Below, piece after piece: positions 1 to 11,392 of a DNA stretch of 64,000 nucleotides; the stretch's first letter is position 1; the number at the start of each line of letters is the position of its first letter. Source of the stretch: Trichopria drosophilae (lineage: Eukaryota; Arthropoda; Insecta; Hymenoptera; Diapriidae); contig CM059582.1 in assembly GCA_030407085.1 (NCBI GenBank), positions 91,686,501-91,750,500 on the forward strand, read 5' to 3'. The translations under genes and the position numbers were made by a program. The notes below the pieces were generated by a model. It worked only from the letters and a program-made list of their open reading frames with translations. It searched no databases and had not been told where the DNA came from.

Positions 1-250
1 GATCGTCAGCTCTACCACAGGAAGAATTCAAGTTCTTCAGTTAGAGAAGTTCATCTGGCCAAGCAACCGAGATCCACAGAACAAGTCCGTCGTTCAGCAG
101 ACCAGAGCTCCGAAAAACTCCAGGGAAGAATACAGGACGCCCATTCATTTGGAACAGCTGATCGCCGTTCAAAAAGGGACAAGCGAAAAGAAATAAGTAA
201 GTATCTCTTTATTTTGTAAATAAACAAATGATCCCTCTCTTCTCCTTTCC
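1..250. other. No gene recognised
   Basis: I see no convincing coding or RNA feature. The stretch leads into the tandem repeat that starts near 251. Small reading frames on the minus strand match nothing I recognise. Confidence 0.5.
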
Positions 251-415
251 TTTCGTGACATAGCGGGTAGGCCTGCGAAATCACGCCAAACTTTTCCCTT
301 TGCGACATAGCGGGTCGGTCTGCGAAATCGCATTTCCATCCTTTTCGTGACATAGCGGGTAGGCCTGCGAAATCACGCAAACCTTTTTCCTTTGCGACAT
401 AGCAAAATCACAGTT
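251..415. repeat. Tandem repeat, 43-49 bp unit, about 3.5 copies
   Basis: Units start near 251, 299, 342 and 391. Each carries a core such as GACATAGCGGGT followed by GGYCTGCGAAATC, and the last copy is truncated. Odd and even copies alternate between 'ttcgtgacatag' and 'tttgcgacatag', so a two-unit (about 92 bp) higher-order period is possible. No function is inferred. Confidence 0.75.
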
Positions 416-878
416 CCTTCTCTCCTACCTATTGCGCACAGCCCACCGAGACGAAGTCGGCCCTCTCACGCGACTAATATTTCTGTTATTATCATTATTT
501 TTTCCTAAATAACTGACCTTTTTTAATTCTAAAAATAGAGACAATATAAATATATATTTAATATTAAAGATGCATTCTTAGGGAAATACCTTCCTCACAT
601 TCGATGTTCCAAAGATTTTTAGCAAAGCGTTAACTAAATGAACAATATAATTGATTAGTTTTATAATATTTTGTTTTCTCACTTTCGCGAGTTCTAAAAC
701 AAAAAAATGAATATCTAAAAAGAAACAAATATTTTTCAGTCAAACGCCGTCGAGCAGGACAAAAGTTTCAGCGCCCAAAGTTGCCAAAGGTCGTTTACCT
801 TATCCTGAAGGAAAATGAGCGTCAGACTGCTAAGGAATTTTTCTCCGTAATAGAACCTCCCTTATCCCTCTTTCCCCT
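416..878. other. No gene recognised; target of a solo LTR
   Basis: AT-rich from about 480 to 740, then moderately GC-rich. A short open stretch at 740-878 is preceded by a splice-acceptor-like 'tttttcag' at about 733-740. It runs up to the solo LTR and matches no family I know, so I do not call it an exon. Its last four bases, CCCT (875-878), are the left target-site duplication of the LTR. Confidence 0.45.
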
Positions 879-1357
879 TGTGACGAAACCCGTCACAGAT
901 CGACGCGCTTACCGAACCCCGCGCCATCTATTGGGGCCGGGCGTAATCCCGCCACGAAGTCCGCCCCTCCCGGAGGAGAAACGGTTCTTTTTACCGGAGC
1001 GTGCCTCCACTCGTCCTCCCCCACGGGTCGTGCCGCAGTGCGCCTGGAGAGTTCCCGAGTAACGGGCCTCGGCCACCGCCGCCGACCTCTCTCTATCCTT
1101 CCCTATCGCTCTCTCTCTCATATTAGCGACAGCCCGAGACGATACGGGGACGCACGAAGCACTTTTCAGCGCTCCGTGTCGTCCCCTCCCACCACGAAGA
1201 CCCCGAGGACGGTGCTCGTCATCGCCCCGACGAGTACGTCCCCCAGCTAGGAGCCCCGGACGAACCCCTCTCTCGCGCCGATCGCTCGAGCGCGCACGCG
1301 CCGGTCCGACGGCGCACCGCTGCGGAAGAGAAGACAGGAGACAAGGGACCAGTATCA

Positions 1358-1917
1358 CTTGAGTGTTGTTTATTTAAGGTGTCTTCCCTCCCTTTCGGGC
1401 TTAAGGCCCCCCCCCCCCCCACGGGGGAATGGGGCCAAATTTTAGTGATGCGCCAGCACCGCTGGTTGTGCACACTTGAAAAAGATATACAACAAGTCAG
1501 CTACCACATTATTAGCAACAAGCTGCCTGCCTTGATGCTTCTGTTGGTTCAGAGAACCTTTCTAACGTTGCCACGGCCCGCTAGAGGCCAACCCTTTCTG
1601 CGGTTACTGCCTAAACGGACACGGCACGCCGTAGCGCTCCCCCGTGTGGAACCCGCCGGCAGGGGCTTGACACCGCACCCTAGCTCCCCAGTACGGTGGG
1701 TCTCTCGAGTCGTTTCACGATCAGGCATTCGTCGGCACAGACCAGCCGAACGATCGGGTCCGTGAGGTCGTCAATTCTCAAAACTTGCTAAGAGAAGCGG
1801 ATCTTTCAAAAGCATTGCTCCTCTTCGAGCTCGGGCACTTCGACCCCTCACTCTTCCACAAAAATTGTGGACGGAGATAACCCGCTCCGCTCTCTTCCAC
1901 AAGTCCCCTGCGGGGAA
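1358..1917 (-). mobile_element. 560 bp non-LTR-type insertion with 13 bp TSD
   Basis: The 13 bases GGGACCAGTATCA occur at 1345-1357 and again at 1918-1930. The sequence between them is absent from the homologous LTR at 40550. TSDs of this length are typical of target-primed reverse transcription, so this is probably a 5'-truncated LINE or a SINE. Read on the minus strand its 3' end is A-rich (near AATAAACAAC, at 1358-1380). It holds a run of 14 C at 1407-1420. I do not recognise the family. Confidence 0.7.
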
Positions 1918-2147
1918 GGGACCAGTATCAGTGAGGCTCTACAAGAGTAAGCTAGTGCGCGCCGCGAGCAGAAGTATAGTTCGTATCGAAGGAAAAAAGG
2001 AGCTAACTGGAGTAAACGACCCGGCTGGCCAGAATATACCTCATCGCTGAAAATCTGCAGGGCAGCGTCCTTCCCGAGTTAGACATCCTGGTCCAAGAAG
2101 TCTGGGAGGATCGGAACCAGCCAACCGATCAACCGGAGGATTCCCCG

Positions 2148-2153
2148 GTAAGT
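2148..2153 (+). promoter_or_regulatory. Candidate 5' splice site in the LTR
   Basis: GTAAGT preceded by CCCCG. The same motif sits at the homologous position in the second LTR copy (41293-41298), with flanking bases that differ. Conservation of the donor suggests the family makes a spliced RNA from a donor inside its LTR. Confidence 0.45.
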
Positions 2154-2315
2154 CTTTTTTCTGTTAGTTCCCCCGCGATTATTCGTACCCCCCGTCCCGG
2201 TCATTTCGTGAGAAGATCTGCCATCGCGAGATTGGAGCCCGCGCCCCCGTTCCCCTTTTTTTGTGTTAGGAAAAATTATAGAGAATCTGCTTCGTCCTTA
2301 TAAGGGCGAGGTTAC

Positions 2316-3969
2316 ACCCTCATCCAACAACACCACTTTGTACACCTAAAGAAATGTTATCAAACCAGCAATAAATTAATTAATTTTAACCAAATAAAGT
2401 GTTTCTTTATTGTACCCGTATTCCCGACTTTCCGGTGTCATCAGTAGCCCCCACTCACCTAAGAACCCAGTAATTCTACTGAGTTACACGCCCTTGTTGC
2501 AATTTAGTTAATATTTCGTTCGAGATATTCACTGGGTCGTAACATTATAAAGAGAAACATTCAATCGCCTATGACATTTTAGTTTGAAGAAGATTGATCC
2601 AATGTGTAAAGTTGCGATTAGGATTTTCAATTATTTCAAATAATAAAATATAAATATATTTTTTATTTAGGAAAATTTCCCCATTACCAAAATAAATCGT
2701 ACCGAGAAAAGAAACCAAAACAACTATAATCTCACATTCATTTATTTTTTAATTTATAGGGTAAGCTTTTTTGCTAATTTAAGAAAAGAAACTAAATGCG
2801 AATACGTGTGTCATTCGTGTATTTTTTCTAATAGATTAAATAATATGTCGCACTCTTATTATCGCACACTATTACATTTTTAGGAATAATTCTTCATTTA
2901 ATAAAAAGGCGCGAAAGTTATCATGACTAATAGATTGTAACCAAGAAATGCCACGAAATCTAGACACAGGGGACAAACTTTCTCCGAACAAAACAAAAAT
3001 GCATAATTAAATCTAATCCTTTCGTCATTTCTATAATAACAAAAAATAATCTTGATTCTTAAAAAACCCGTCGTCGTGCTAATATTCTAATCCAGAAAGG
3101 AAGAGAGAAATTAGCATAAATAATAAAATTAACTCATCGAAACACATCAAAGTCTGCGTTGTCGATACAGCGGAAGTCCCGATTCACGTTTTCACCAGGC
3201 ATCATTTCGAGGTTAGGAATCTTCTAATCAGATTCGTCGTCGAGGTAGAAGACTCATGGCTTCGATTTGTCCTTGAATTTTTAGAAACCTCTGCATAAAT
3301 TGGAACCGTACTGGATCATGTCGAAGAGGGCTTTCTAGAAAACGAATACACGCACAGTATCTATTTCCAAATCACCGGGGAAACTCCTTGATTTTTCTCA
3401 ATTCGTTATGAATTCCAGGTTTCCCAAAAAAGAAGTGGACAGTTAGAAAATCGTATTTGATTACTCACCAACTGACTTCGACATTTGCATCGAAGTCGGA
3501 GTAAGAACTTCGCATTCAATCATACACGTTGACCGCGTGTTCAAAATGGCTGCTCGCACTGAACGGAGATCGAATGGCGTCACGACGATGAACTTCCAGT
3601 TGTCCGAACGAGTCACAGTGCAGAGTCGATGATCTGTGCCCAGTGAAACATCGACTCCAGATCCCGATTGAATTTTTTATGGCCGTCCATTAAAATTGAC
3701 CCGCTCTTGAGAAGAATGCCTTCGGTGAACTTTTCTCTGAATCACAGATCTCCGGTGGAAAAACGAAAATCGAAAAAAATGACCCACGCTCGTTCGATAT
3801 CTGAAAGCGACTGCCCCCCATCGTCACTGTCTCCTCCTTCGTTCTCTTACAGTGGGTTCCTAAATGCACTCAACTGCAACCTTTCCTCCAAGCGGCGGTT
3901 CTCCTTACGTGTTCCGAAATACACTCTATATCCTCTTATTTCTCAATCATGCGTGAGCAATGTTTCCCT

Positions 3970-4024
<55 letters not shown>

Positions 4025-4459
4025 CCTTTCTTTACAAGTCAACCGCGAAATTCAAATACGTGATATATTATATACAATCCACCGTATCGTTACAAATTGC
4101 CCATTACAAATGTACATGTTTTTGTTATTGCGCAAACATTGATAATTAATTTTTTCATTTCAGTCTAAGAATATGATGGACAACTAAAATAACAGAAAAT
4201 TGACAATTAATATTTTCAATATTTCATTATTTCTGTGAAATATACTTAGTAATGTAGGTAAACTCGGAAATCAAGGTTTTAAGAATTGTAAGACGAATGA
4301 AGTCGCGCAATTTGAAATGTTGTAACAAAATAATAATATTGGAAAACGTAAAAAGGTCAAAAATTGCTTTGAAATATGGACATTTGAAAAGAAACAGAGT
4401 ATAATATTTTTCTTGTTTTTAATAACCAACCTCTTGTCTTCATTAAATTTTTCATGTAT
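2316..4459. other. Intergenic, no gene recognised
   Basis: About 2.1 kb of AT-rich to mixed sequence. The only structured element is a (TC)n microsatellite at 3972-4024. Serine/leucine-rich reading frames at 3668-4149 are by-products of that microsatellite. The moderately GC-balanced part at 3150-3700 could be unique host sequence, but I cannot name it. Confidence 0.5.
3972..4024. repeat. (TC)n microsatellite
   Basis: About 50 bp of CT dinucleotides with a single interruption near 4011. It creates overlapping low-complexity reading frames in all plus frames. Confidence 0.9.
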
Positions 4460-4937
4460 AAATGATCAACTGTGATATTTTTCGATATCACGCCCGTAGA
4501 CTCTCAGCATTTGAATTTTTAAGTTTACATTTCTCCTAGCAGAACGAGGTATAATCTCGGGTGTTCGAAAATGGTTCAAATATTCGTTACATTTTTAAAT
4601 AACTGATCTACGGCAATTTTTTTCGCTTTGACGCCCTTAGAGGCAGTATATGGATTTTGAATTTTGCATTTCTTTTAGCAGAAGAGGGTATAATCTCGCG
4701 TGTTCGAAACCTAAACTTATAATGAGAGAAATGTAAACTTAAAAATTCACGTACTGAGTCTCTAGGGACGTGAAATCGGAAAATATCACAGTAGATCATT
4801 TATTTTAAAAATCTAACGATTATTTGAATCCTTTTTGAACACGTGAGATTATCCCCCCTTTTGCTGGAAGAAATACATAATTCAAAATCCACATGCTAAC
4901 ACTCTAAGGGCGTGAAATCTAAGAATACCCATTTGTG
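4460..4937. repeat. Inverted pair of repeat dimers (about 145 bp unit)
   Basis: Two plus-oriented units (about 4460-4602 and 4602-4722) are followed by two minus-oriented ones (about 4730-4802 and 4803-4937). The segment 4460-4535 pairs with 4730-4802 as an inverted repeat of about 74 bp with only scattered mismatches. Shared internal motifs include 'cacgccc.tagag' and 'gtataatctcg.gtgttcg'. It could be a foldback or MITE-like element or a palindromic satellite remnant. I see no clear terminal TSD. Confidence 0.7.
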
Positions 4938-4980
4938 GACAACAATATTTTAGATAGAATCATGAAACTGTTACGTTTTT

Positions 4981-5946
4981 TGTTATATCACTTGTTGGAT
5001 TGATTCTCGGTAGCTGAGAATCGGAATTATGGGGATCTAACGCATTAAGGGGATCGACACCCCAAGTAACGGTACAAGAAAATTAGTTTAACTATTTTAT
5101 TGAAACTGGTGCCAACTGTCGGTCATACAAAATGTCCTGGACGGTTTTGGTTCGCGGAGAGTCGCTAATTTCGTGGTTCACGTTTTTACGGGGATTCAGT
5201 ACCAAGAGGTACTTACTGTACGAAGTTCGGGGCGACTCTGACTGCTCATTCAATTGTCCTTTGCAAGTCAGGTCGGTTTCATATACATTTCGGTAGCGGG
5301 GGTGGTTACCCGAAACTACCAAGTTGTTGAGATTTCGTTGTTATCACTACGCGTTTTCGCCTCTTTCGTGAATCACCCATATCGAGTGCGACTGTCGCTG
5401 GGAGGTATGGTGATTCACGGATCCTATCCTATTTCTTAAATATCTTATTACGAATTCGCCGATTCGGCATCGATGCTGAGTCACACGAGTTATCACCGGG
5501 TGATAGCGTCCTTATATGATTGCTAGTTGCTTACACTTATTCGAGACCAGTTGAAACAGGCCAGAAATCGATGAGATGCCGGTGCTGAGATCGCTCGTAT
5601 TTCACGAAACCTGGTCGGTATATTTTGGAATATGCGAACTCCGTTTTCTCGGCGCCTTGTATCGAATGGCGGTTATTTCTATTTAACTAAAATTATTTGT
5701 TATTGTTAACAAGTGGAGTTAAATGATCTCCGGATGTGCAGCATCTGATTACGAAGGGATGGTGCACATCGGAGATTTTAAGAACAAAAACATTTAACTG
5801 ATGACATTCGTCGATGAATGTCACGTAGGCACTATGGCGGTGGTCGATTCGTCGAAACATCCGATATCTATTGCGCGTTAACTCTATTTTTGATTATCAT
5901 TTATCATACGAATGCGGGGTCTAAGCAGAACCCTGCATACGTAACA
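4981..5946 (-). mobile_element. Candidate 3' LTR of the env-bearing gypsy element
   Basis: On the plus strand it starts TGTTATAT and ends ACGTAACA, so on the minus strand it starts TGTTACGT and ends ATATAACA: TG...CA with a 5 bp inverted terminus. Read on the minus strand it has a TATA-like element near 5512-5517 and AATAAA at 5096-5101, a normal LTR order. It lies about 650 bp downstream of the env stop on that strand. No partner LTR exists at the other end of the element, and I see no good polypurine tract, so the boundaries are provisional. Confidence 0.45.
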
Positions 5947-6593
5947 CGCCCGGGATAAAAAAAATTGGCGTTTCACCGTCAATTAATGATCCTACAAAAC
6001 TAAATGCTAAACGTGCTGTTCGATTCTATACGCGTGAGCTTCAGTTGGCTGATGTTAGTAAGATTTTACATAATTTTTAAGTCATCTTATACACTTAAAA
6101 GATCTTATTCTATGGTTAGTATCACAGTGACAATCGCTCGCTTTAATCTTAACTCTTAATGAAGTATCGCTTTCGCTATATATGTTCATTCTGAAGTGTG
6201 TTGACCCGCTCTGTGACTTATACTAACCGTGAAAATACTTATTCCTAGTATTCGTAAGTACTAAAGGTAAGTATTTTAAATGCTCGGAAAAAGAAATGTG
6301 AAAAAACAATTATTTCTTATCACTCTAATTAGCCTAAGAGGACAAAGTTATTATTCCGTTATGAAAGTGTGTGAGGTGGCTTTACAGGCATTAGAGGCGC
6401 CCGACGCTAGATCTACTGGTGCCTGTTCATCTCGTCTACCGAACGGGCCACCCAATGCGTCCTTGACTTTTAAATCCACACTTTCGCGCCCTTTCTTATA
6501 AACACAATCGCTATCGTCACTTCCATATCTCTTACTAGGTATCGGTGTTTGTGAAATGCATTTATGTGGAATAATTATTCTACGGAGGTTTCT
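5947..6593 (-). other. 3' untranslated part of the env-bearing element
   Basis: About 650 bp between the env stop and the candidate LTR. No further gene is recognised. It is AT-rich apart from a short GC-rich block at 6400-6470. Confidence 0.4.
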
Positions 6594-7340
6594 TCAACGG
6601 AACCACCTCCACAGAACAATTAGTATGATGATTGTTACGATTATTCCTAAACATATATATATTGACATATTTTGCGTTCTAGCGGTGTTCTCTTTTCCTA
6701 TATTTTCATTCGCGATTTCATGGGCTTTCTTTATTTTCTCCTGAAACGCTATACCGCCTTTTAAGTAATTTGTTTCGCGAGATTTAACTATTTCCGTTTT
6801 CTGGATACTTTGTTTTAAGATATCATGAGTTGTGTTATTGAAATGTGTGGAATTTAATTCTGAAATATTAAAATTGTGAATGTGTTGCTCGAATACGGCG
6901 TTTTTCGTTCCGGTATTTGTTAGTACCGTACTAGAAGCCCGTGCTCTACAATTTGGGTCTAAGATAAGCATACCTGTATTATTTAAAATGTTTGTTACCG
7001 TCGGTCTATTTTTGCACATGATGTGGATCGCGTCATTGGTTGGTATGGTAAAGATCCACATATTCGGCGATTCTAATTGTGTCCAAAATGAATTTATAGA
7101 GTCTGCCATTTGAATATGACATATTTGAAAATCGCGAAATAAGGGTTCGGCTACTAATCGAACTTCAAACTCGCTTTTCTCATTTACTAGGTGGGTTGGG
7201 AGATTGTTCGGGCAGATGAGGTTTCTTTCCGTCTTTTTACATTTTCTTAAATCTTCGTACGTTAAATGCATGTACCGGTCCCTATCAATTGTTATGCCCG
7301 TGTTACTTGTAGTTGGTACTATGAATGCATATTTGAACAT
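6594..7340 (-). pseudogene. env: Env-like, C-terminal part with transmembrane anchor
   Basis: A 248-residue minus-strand frame without its natural start. It has several cysteines, N-glycosylation-type sequons and, in the last ~25 residues, a strongly hydrophobic segment followed by a short basic tail, as expected for a membrane-anchored fusion glycoprotein. Together with the upstream fragment at 7550-8150 it resembles the Env of insect errantiviruses, which is related to baculovirus F proteins. A gap of about 210 bp with no open frame separates it from the upstream fragment, so the gene is broken. Order on the minus strand is integrase, env, LTR, as in errantiviruses. Confidence 0.65.
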
Positions 7341-7549
7341 GTATTTTCCAATCTCTTGCGCAACGGGTATTGAATAATGTTTGTATAGATCGTACTTAAT
7401 GAATGATAGGAGTCAGATATTTAATACGTAGATCAGGCTATTATAAACATACAATATGTTGACCTCCGAAACTTTCAGTAATTCAACCGTTGCCAGTGGG
7501 CGAGTTTGTACAGGAAACTCACAGTCAGGCTCCGCTCCCAATATTTCTT

Positions 7550-8150
7550 TTATTCCGCTGGATATGTCCATGAGGGCCAATAATTTAGGATGTATTTAGC
7601 CCTGTCTGGCGAACAAGACTGCATTATTAAGACGTTCGTGTCCATTTCGTATTTTTGTACTTCACTTATGAGGACTTCGATTATAAGGTCTAGTTCCTCT
7701 TTTAGCTTTAAATCGTCTAATCCTTCGATTATTTTCTGAACGCTAGAGTTTAGTATTGACATCTCAAAGCGTATCTGAGAAAATTCTTCCTTTATTAATG
7801 ACGTTTGATTCGCTATTAGATATGCCATATCCGCAGTTGCGTTATGAAGATTTCCAATTTCATTCATTACCTGTTCAATATCGTCCTCGTCTGCTGTTCC
7901 AAATAAAATGTGACTTAATTTTCCAATAAATCCCAAAACTGCTCGTTTATGCAGATTTCTCTTCCCATTGGTAATAATTTCGAAGAAGTGTTTTTGTTCC
8001 AGCTCTATCTTCATATATTCTCTCAATCGCGGGTGTTAAATGGCATTGATCAAATCTGTGGCAGTTTTCGTTAGAAAATTTTACACTTTCTTCCAGAAGT
8101 TTTGCTCTGTCTAAAAATTTCGTATTGAAATCGTTCTTATCATTTTCCAT
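7550..8150 (-). pseudogene. env: Env-like, N-terminal part with cleavage and fusion-peptide region
   Basis: Two overlapping minus-strand frames (7947-8150 and 7550-8026) carry adjacent parts of one protein, so there is a frameshift near 7950-8026. The second contains a short basic motif followed at once by a hydrophobic glycine-containing stretch and an acidic cluster, the layout of the furin site and fusion peptide in F-type Env proteins, and then a helical region. No clear signal peptide is left at the upstream end. The gene is not functional as it stands. The assignment is by layout and motif order, not by search. Confidence 0.6.
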
Positions 8151-8548
8151 TTTGTGTTGGTGACTCGTAGTTCCTCTAAATGCTCTGATTACAGGCCCGA
8201 ATTATTTCTGAGTTCCCGTATGTCTGTCGCCTCCGTCGATAAGAAACTCGAGATTTTTCTGGAACAGAAATCTCATATTACGCGGAGCGTTCGAATCGCA
8301 TGATATCTCGGTTGATGATAGTTAATATTTCTACGTCAATGTGTGTATGTGCTTGAATGGCCTCATGTTTCTTCCTTTATGTTTACGTTGTGTGTCAGGC
8401 ACATGTATTTTATGGGTTAAATAATATATTCTGTTTGGTAAAATTTTCTGAGAGTTTTTTTTTTCCATTCAAGAAAAATCATATTTTACATTCACCTAAT
8501 AAGGCTTAGCGAACCTATTATTGTTCTTAATACTTATTTACATTTTGC

Positions 8549-9000
8549 TCATTCTTCTGATAGGTAAAGAAGTGAGTCGAAACACTTCTTTATCTTGTCC
8601 ACGTGCGCTATTTGACTTTTTCGCGCACTCAGAGCTAATTTTATGTCACGTGTGCCTATTATTTTCAATATTTCGTAGGGTCCGACATACTCGTCATCCA
8701 TTTTTCCGTGCCTGGGTTCTTTCAATAAGAAGACTATTTCTCCCACATGGAAATGTCCTATGTTTAGTTTTCAGTCGTAATATTGTTTCGACCGATACTT
8801 AGACTGCGTCAGGTTCATGGCAGCCAATGTCTGTAGTTCCGAAATGACGCTCATAATCTCTAAGAGGTAGTCATCGTACGTGATGAGTTTTTTCCTCGTA
8901 GGGTATGAAGATGGTAATCGTGCGGTTTTACCCTACACGAGCTCATAGGGTGAATAATTTGTACCCTCATGTACGCTAGTGTTGTAAGAAAGCATGGCAT
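8549..9000 (-). pseudogene. pol: Integrase C-terminal region of the env-bearing gypsy element
   Basis: The frame at 8549-8746 matches the GPY/F-type C-terminal module of gypsy integrases ('KEPRHGK', 'YVGPYEIL', 'HVDKIKKCF'). Upstream, a frame shifted by one base carries the usual end of the integrase core ('YNTSVHEGTNYSPYELV', near 8935-8990), followed by an in-frame stop near 8938. The zinc-binding and DDE part of the integrase is missing, apparently deleted. The protein would have joined cDNA to host DNA. Confidence 0.75.
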
Positions 9001-9465
9001 ACGCAGCAATGTATCCCAATCGTCCCTACCGTACGCGGACGATAAATTTAATATGTCTAGTGCACGTGTTTCTTCTGCCCAACCTCTAACGTGGTCGCTA
9101 TCCCGTAGGGTTTTACGTAATTGGTCCGAGTTTATTCCCAAATTTAGCAATACGATCAGAGAATTGAAAAGACATTTCCCGTCCTTTGATATGTTGTTAT
9201 TTTCCTGTAAGAGTTCATAAGGTTCCATGCAGACAGTACTAACTTCATAATTGAGGTGTAGTTTCAAATCATTATCCGACTCAGCACTGTCTGTAATGCA
9301 CTCTTTACCATTCTCTGATTTGCACATCGTTTCTTTAGTCTCCATTTCTTGTTCTTCGTTTCGCTCGTTCGTCACTGCGTCGGATTCACGATTTTCGTCG
9401 CGGTGGACGCAGACCTCATCAAGCTTCGTGAAGAATTCTCGTTTCCTCGCGATCGCGTCGATCAT
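8860..9465 (-). pseudogene. Pol segment with an OTU-cysteine-protease-like motif
   Basis: A 201-residue frame. The first ~85 residues are charged and low in complexity. Residues ~92-125 contain 'KDGKCLFNSL' and then 'SDQLRKTLRD', which resembles the catalytic Cys box and following helix of OTU deubiquitinases (D-G-x-C-L-F...LR). The WAEE...LDILN stretch that follows could match the next conserved OTU block. No histidine of the OTU type is visible before the frame runs into integrase-end sequence near 'DDWDTLL', so the domain looks truncated. It lies between RNase H and integrase of the split gypsy element. Confidence 0.45.
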
Positions 9466-9711
9466 CGGGCGGATCGTCTATGCGTCGCGCGCGTTCTCTT
9501 TCTCCATCTTCCCGATTACCTTTTTCTCTCCACACCGTCTGCGGAGAAAGGGAAAGGCCCGTCGCAGTCGTCCCGAATCCGTTCGACGTCTCGCTTCGAC
9601 CCGCGACTCTATTTTTAGACGAGCGTTTCTACTTGGGCGTCGAATCCAAGTAAACGTATGGTATGACTTGGCGAGTTGAGGTCAAAATCCGATGACCACG
9701 AGTCGTCCAAG
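9466..9711 (-). pseudogene. pol: Pol linker up to the BEL insertion point
   Basis: Minus-strand sequence between the OTU-like frame and the BEL provirus. It seems to continue, across the single copy of the 5 bp TSD, the open frame ending near 25236 on the other side of the provirus. That continuity is the main evidence that the left and right halves were once one element. Confidence 0.5.
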
Positions 9712-10740
9712 ACTTCTGTTCGGAAATTTACTCGTTACGGATCGTTGCATATTGTTGCCTTTTCGACAACAATACAGTGCTGAAAGTGCTGCGAATTTTT
9801 TGCCTTCCTCTGTGTGGCTTGGAGACTGGTTGCATCGGTGCTCGAATGGAGGGGATTGCGTTTGACGTTTCGGTTACGGAAAGTATCGTTTTCCTTTTCC
9901 GTCGACGAGGAGAACCGTGGCACTTGGAGCGCGTCAGGGCCTACGTTCGCGTTCGGAAGTCAGTTGGCAGGGCACCGTCGTAGTGCTAGGACGCGTCTCG
10001 GGCGAGGATCTCCTGTTCATTGTGACAAGCAGGCTGCGCTTATCCACTATGGACGCGACGCGGCGGGAGAGGATCTCCTGTCCATTGTGACAAGCAGGCT
10101 GCGCGTATCCACTACGGACGCGATACGGCGGGAGAGGATTTCCCATCCACTGCGACAAGCAGGGTTGCGCGTATCAACCACGGATGCAAGACGGCGGGCG
10201 GTGGGAGTATCCGACGCCAACAACGGTCGTCCACTGGCTGTTCTTTGTTAGGTTTTTCCATTCTAGTTTGACCATGTATTATACAGGGTGTCCCATTTTA
10301 AATAACGGATTAAAATATCTCGGATGGTAAGCTTGGAGGAAATTTGTTTAAACAAAAGTTGAAGGGTACAGACAGAGCTAACTTATGGTGACCTTGACAT
10401 TGACCTTCGCCGCTACCTTCAAGGTCATTTTAATATTAAGTCGATTTTTTTAATGGAAGCACTCATTTTTTGTTATGGAAATGGAAACAGAGGACAACTT
10501 CACGCCCGCATGTGACGTTGACATTGACCTTGACCTCAATCTTCAAGATCATTTGAAGGTCAAGTCGTTTTTTTAACGGAACTCCTTATTTTTCACCCTG
10601 GAAGACAGCGCGGAAGATTTTACGTTCGTATATGACCTTGACCTAGACTTGACTTTCACAGCTACTTTCAAGGTCATTTTAATATCAAGTCGATTCCTTT
10701 AATGGAACCCCTCACCTTTACCACGGAAATGGTCAAAATG

Positions 10741-11392
10741 ATTGAAAAAGATCGAGAAAGATCGAAGAAGATCGAAAAGAATCGAAAATGAGAGAAAATT
10801 ATCGATGTGATCGAAAATGATCGATATGATTGAAAAGTTCGACAAAGATCGAAAAAGATCGAGGAAGATCGTAAAAGATCGAGGAAGATCGTAAAAGATC
10901 CAAAAAGATAGGAAAAAATCTAGGAAGATCGTAAAAGATCCAAAAAGATCGGAAAAGATCGTAAAAGATCGTAAAAGGTCGTGAAAGATCGAAAAAGATC
11001 GTGAAAGATAAAAAACAGGTGGTAAAAGAGCGTGAAAGATAAAAAACAGATGGTAAAAGAGCGTAAAAGATCGAAAAAGATCGGAAAAGATCGAAAAATT
11101 CGACAAAGATCGAAAAAGATCGAGGAAGATCGTAAAAAACGAGGAAGATCGTAAAAGATCGAGGAAGATTGTAAAAGATCCAAAAAGATCGGAAAAAATC
11201 GAGGAAGATCGTAAAAGATCCAAAAAGATCGGAAAAGATAGTAAAAGATCGTAAAAGATCGTAAAAGATTATAAAAGATCGTAAAAGATCGTAAAAGATC
11301 GAAAAAGATCGTGAAAGATAAAAAAGATGGTAAAAGAGCGTAAAAGATCGAAAAAGATCGGAAAAGATCGTGAAAGATCGAAAATCCGTAGT
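10741..11392. repeat. GATC-rich ~10 bp minisatellite inside the transposon
   Basis: About 650 bp of degenerate decamers of the type GATCGTAAAA, GATCGAAAAA or GATCCAAAAA. It creates long serine/phenylalanine/leucine-rich open frames on the minus strand (10699-11546), which I treat as artefacts of the repeat. It contains several dozen GATC sites. Confidence 0.9.

Larger units (their letters stand above)
879..2315 (+). mobile_element. Solo LTR of a Ty3/gypsy family, TSD CCCT
   Basis: It starts TGTGACG and ends GGTTACA, a TG...CA terminus with a short inverted end. It is flanked by CCCT at 875-878 and 2316-2319, a 4 bp TSD. It is clearly homologous along its length to 40550-41477, the 5' LTR of the gypsy element further right. 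It is longer (1437 against 928 bp) mainly because of a nested 560 bp insertion at 1358-1917. No internal element sequence follows, so the internal part was probably lost by LTR-LTR recombination. A consensus splice donor is kept at 2148-2153. Confidence 0.88.

Noticed and set aside
740..878. Host exon after a splice-acceptor-like site
   Set aside because: Only about 46 codons, no recognisable domain, and interrupted by the LTR; not enough to support a gene.
781..1358. Frames around the start of the first LTR
   Set aside because: They run from flanking DNA into the solo LTR or lie inside its GC-rich part.
3668..4149. Ser/Leu-rich reading frames
   Set aside because: Caused by the (TC)n microsatellite.
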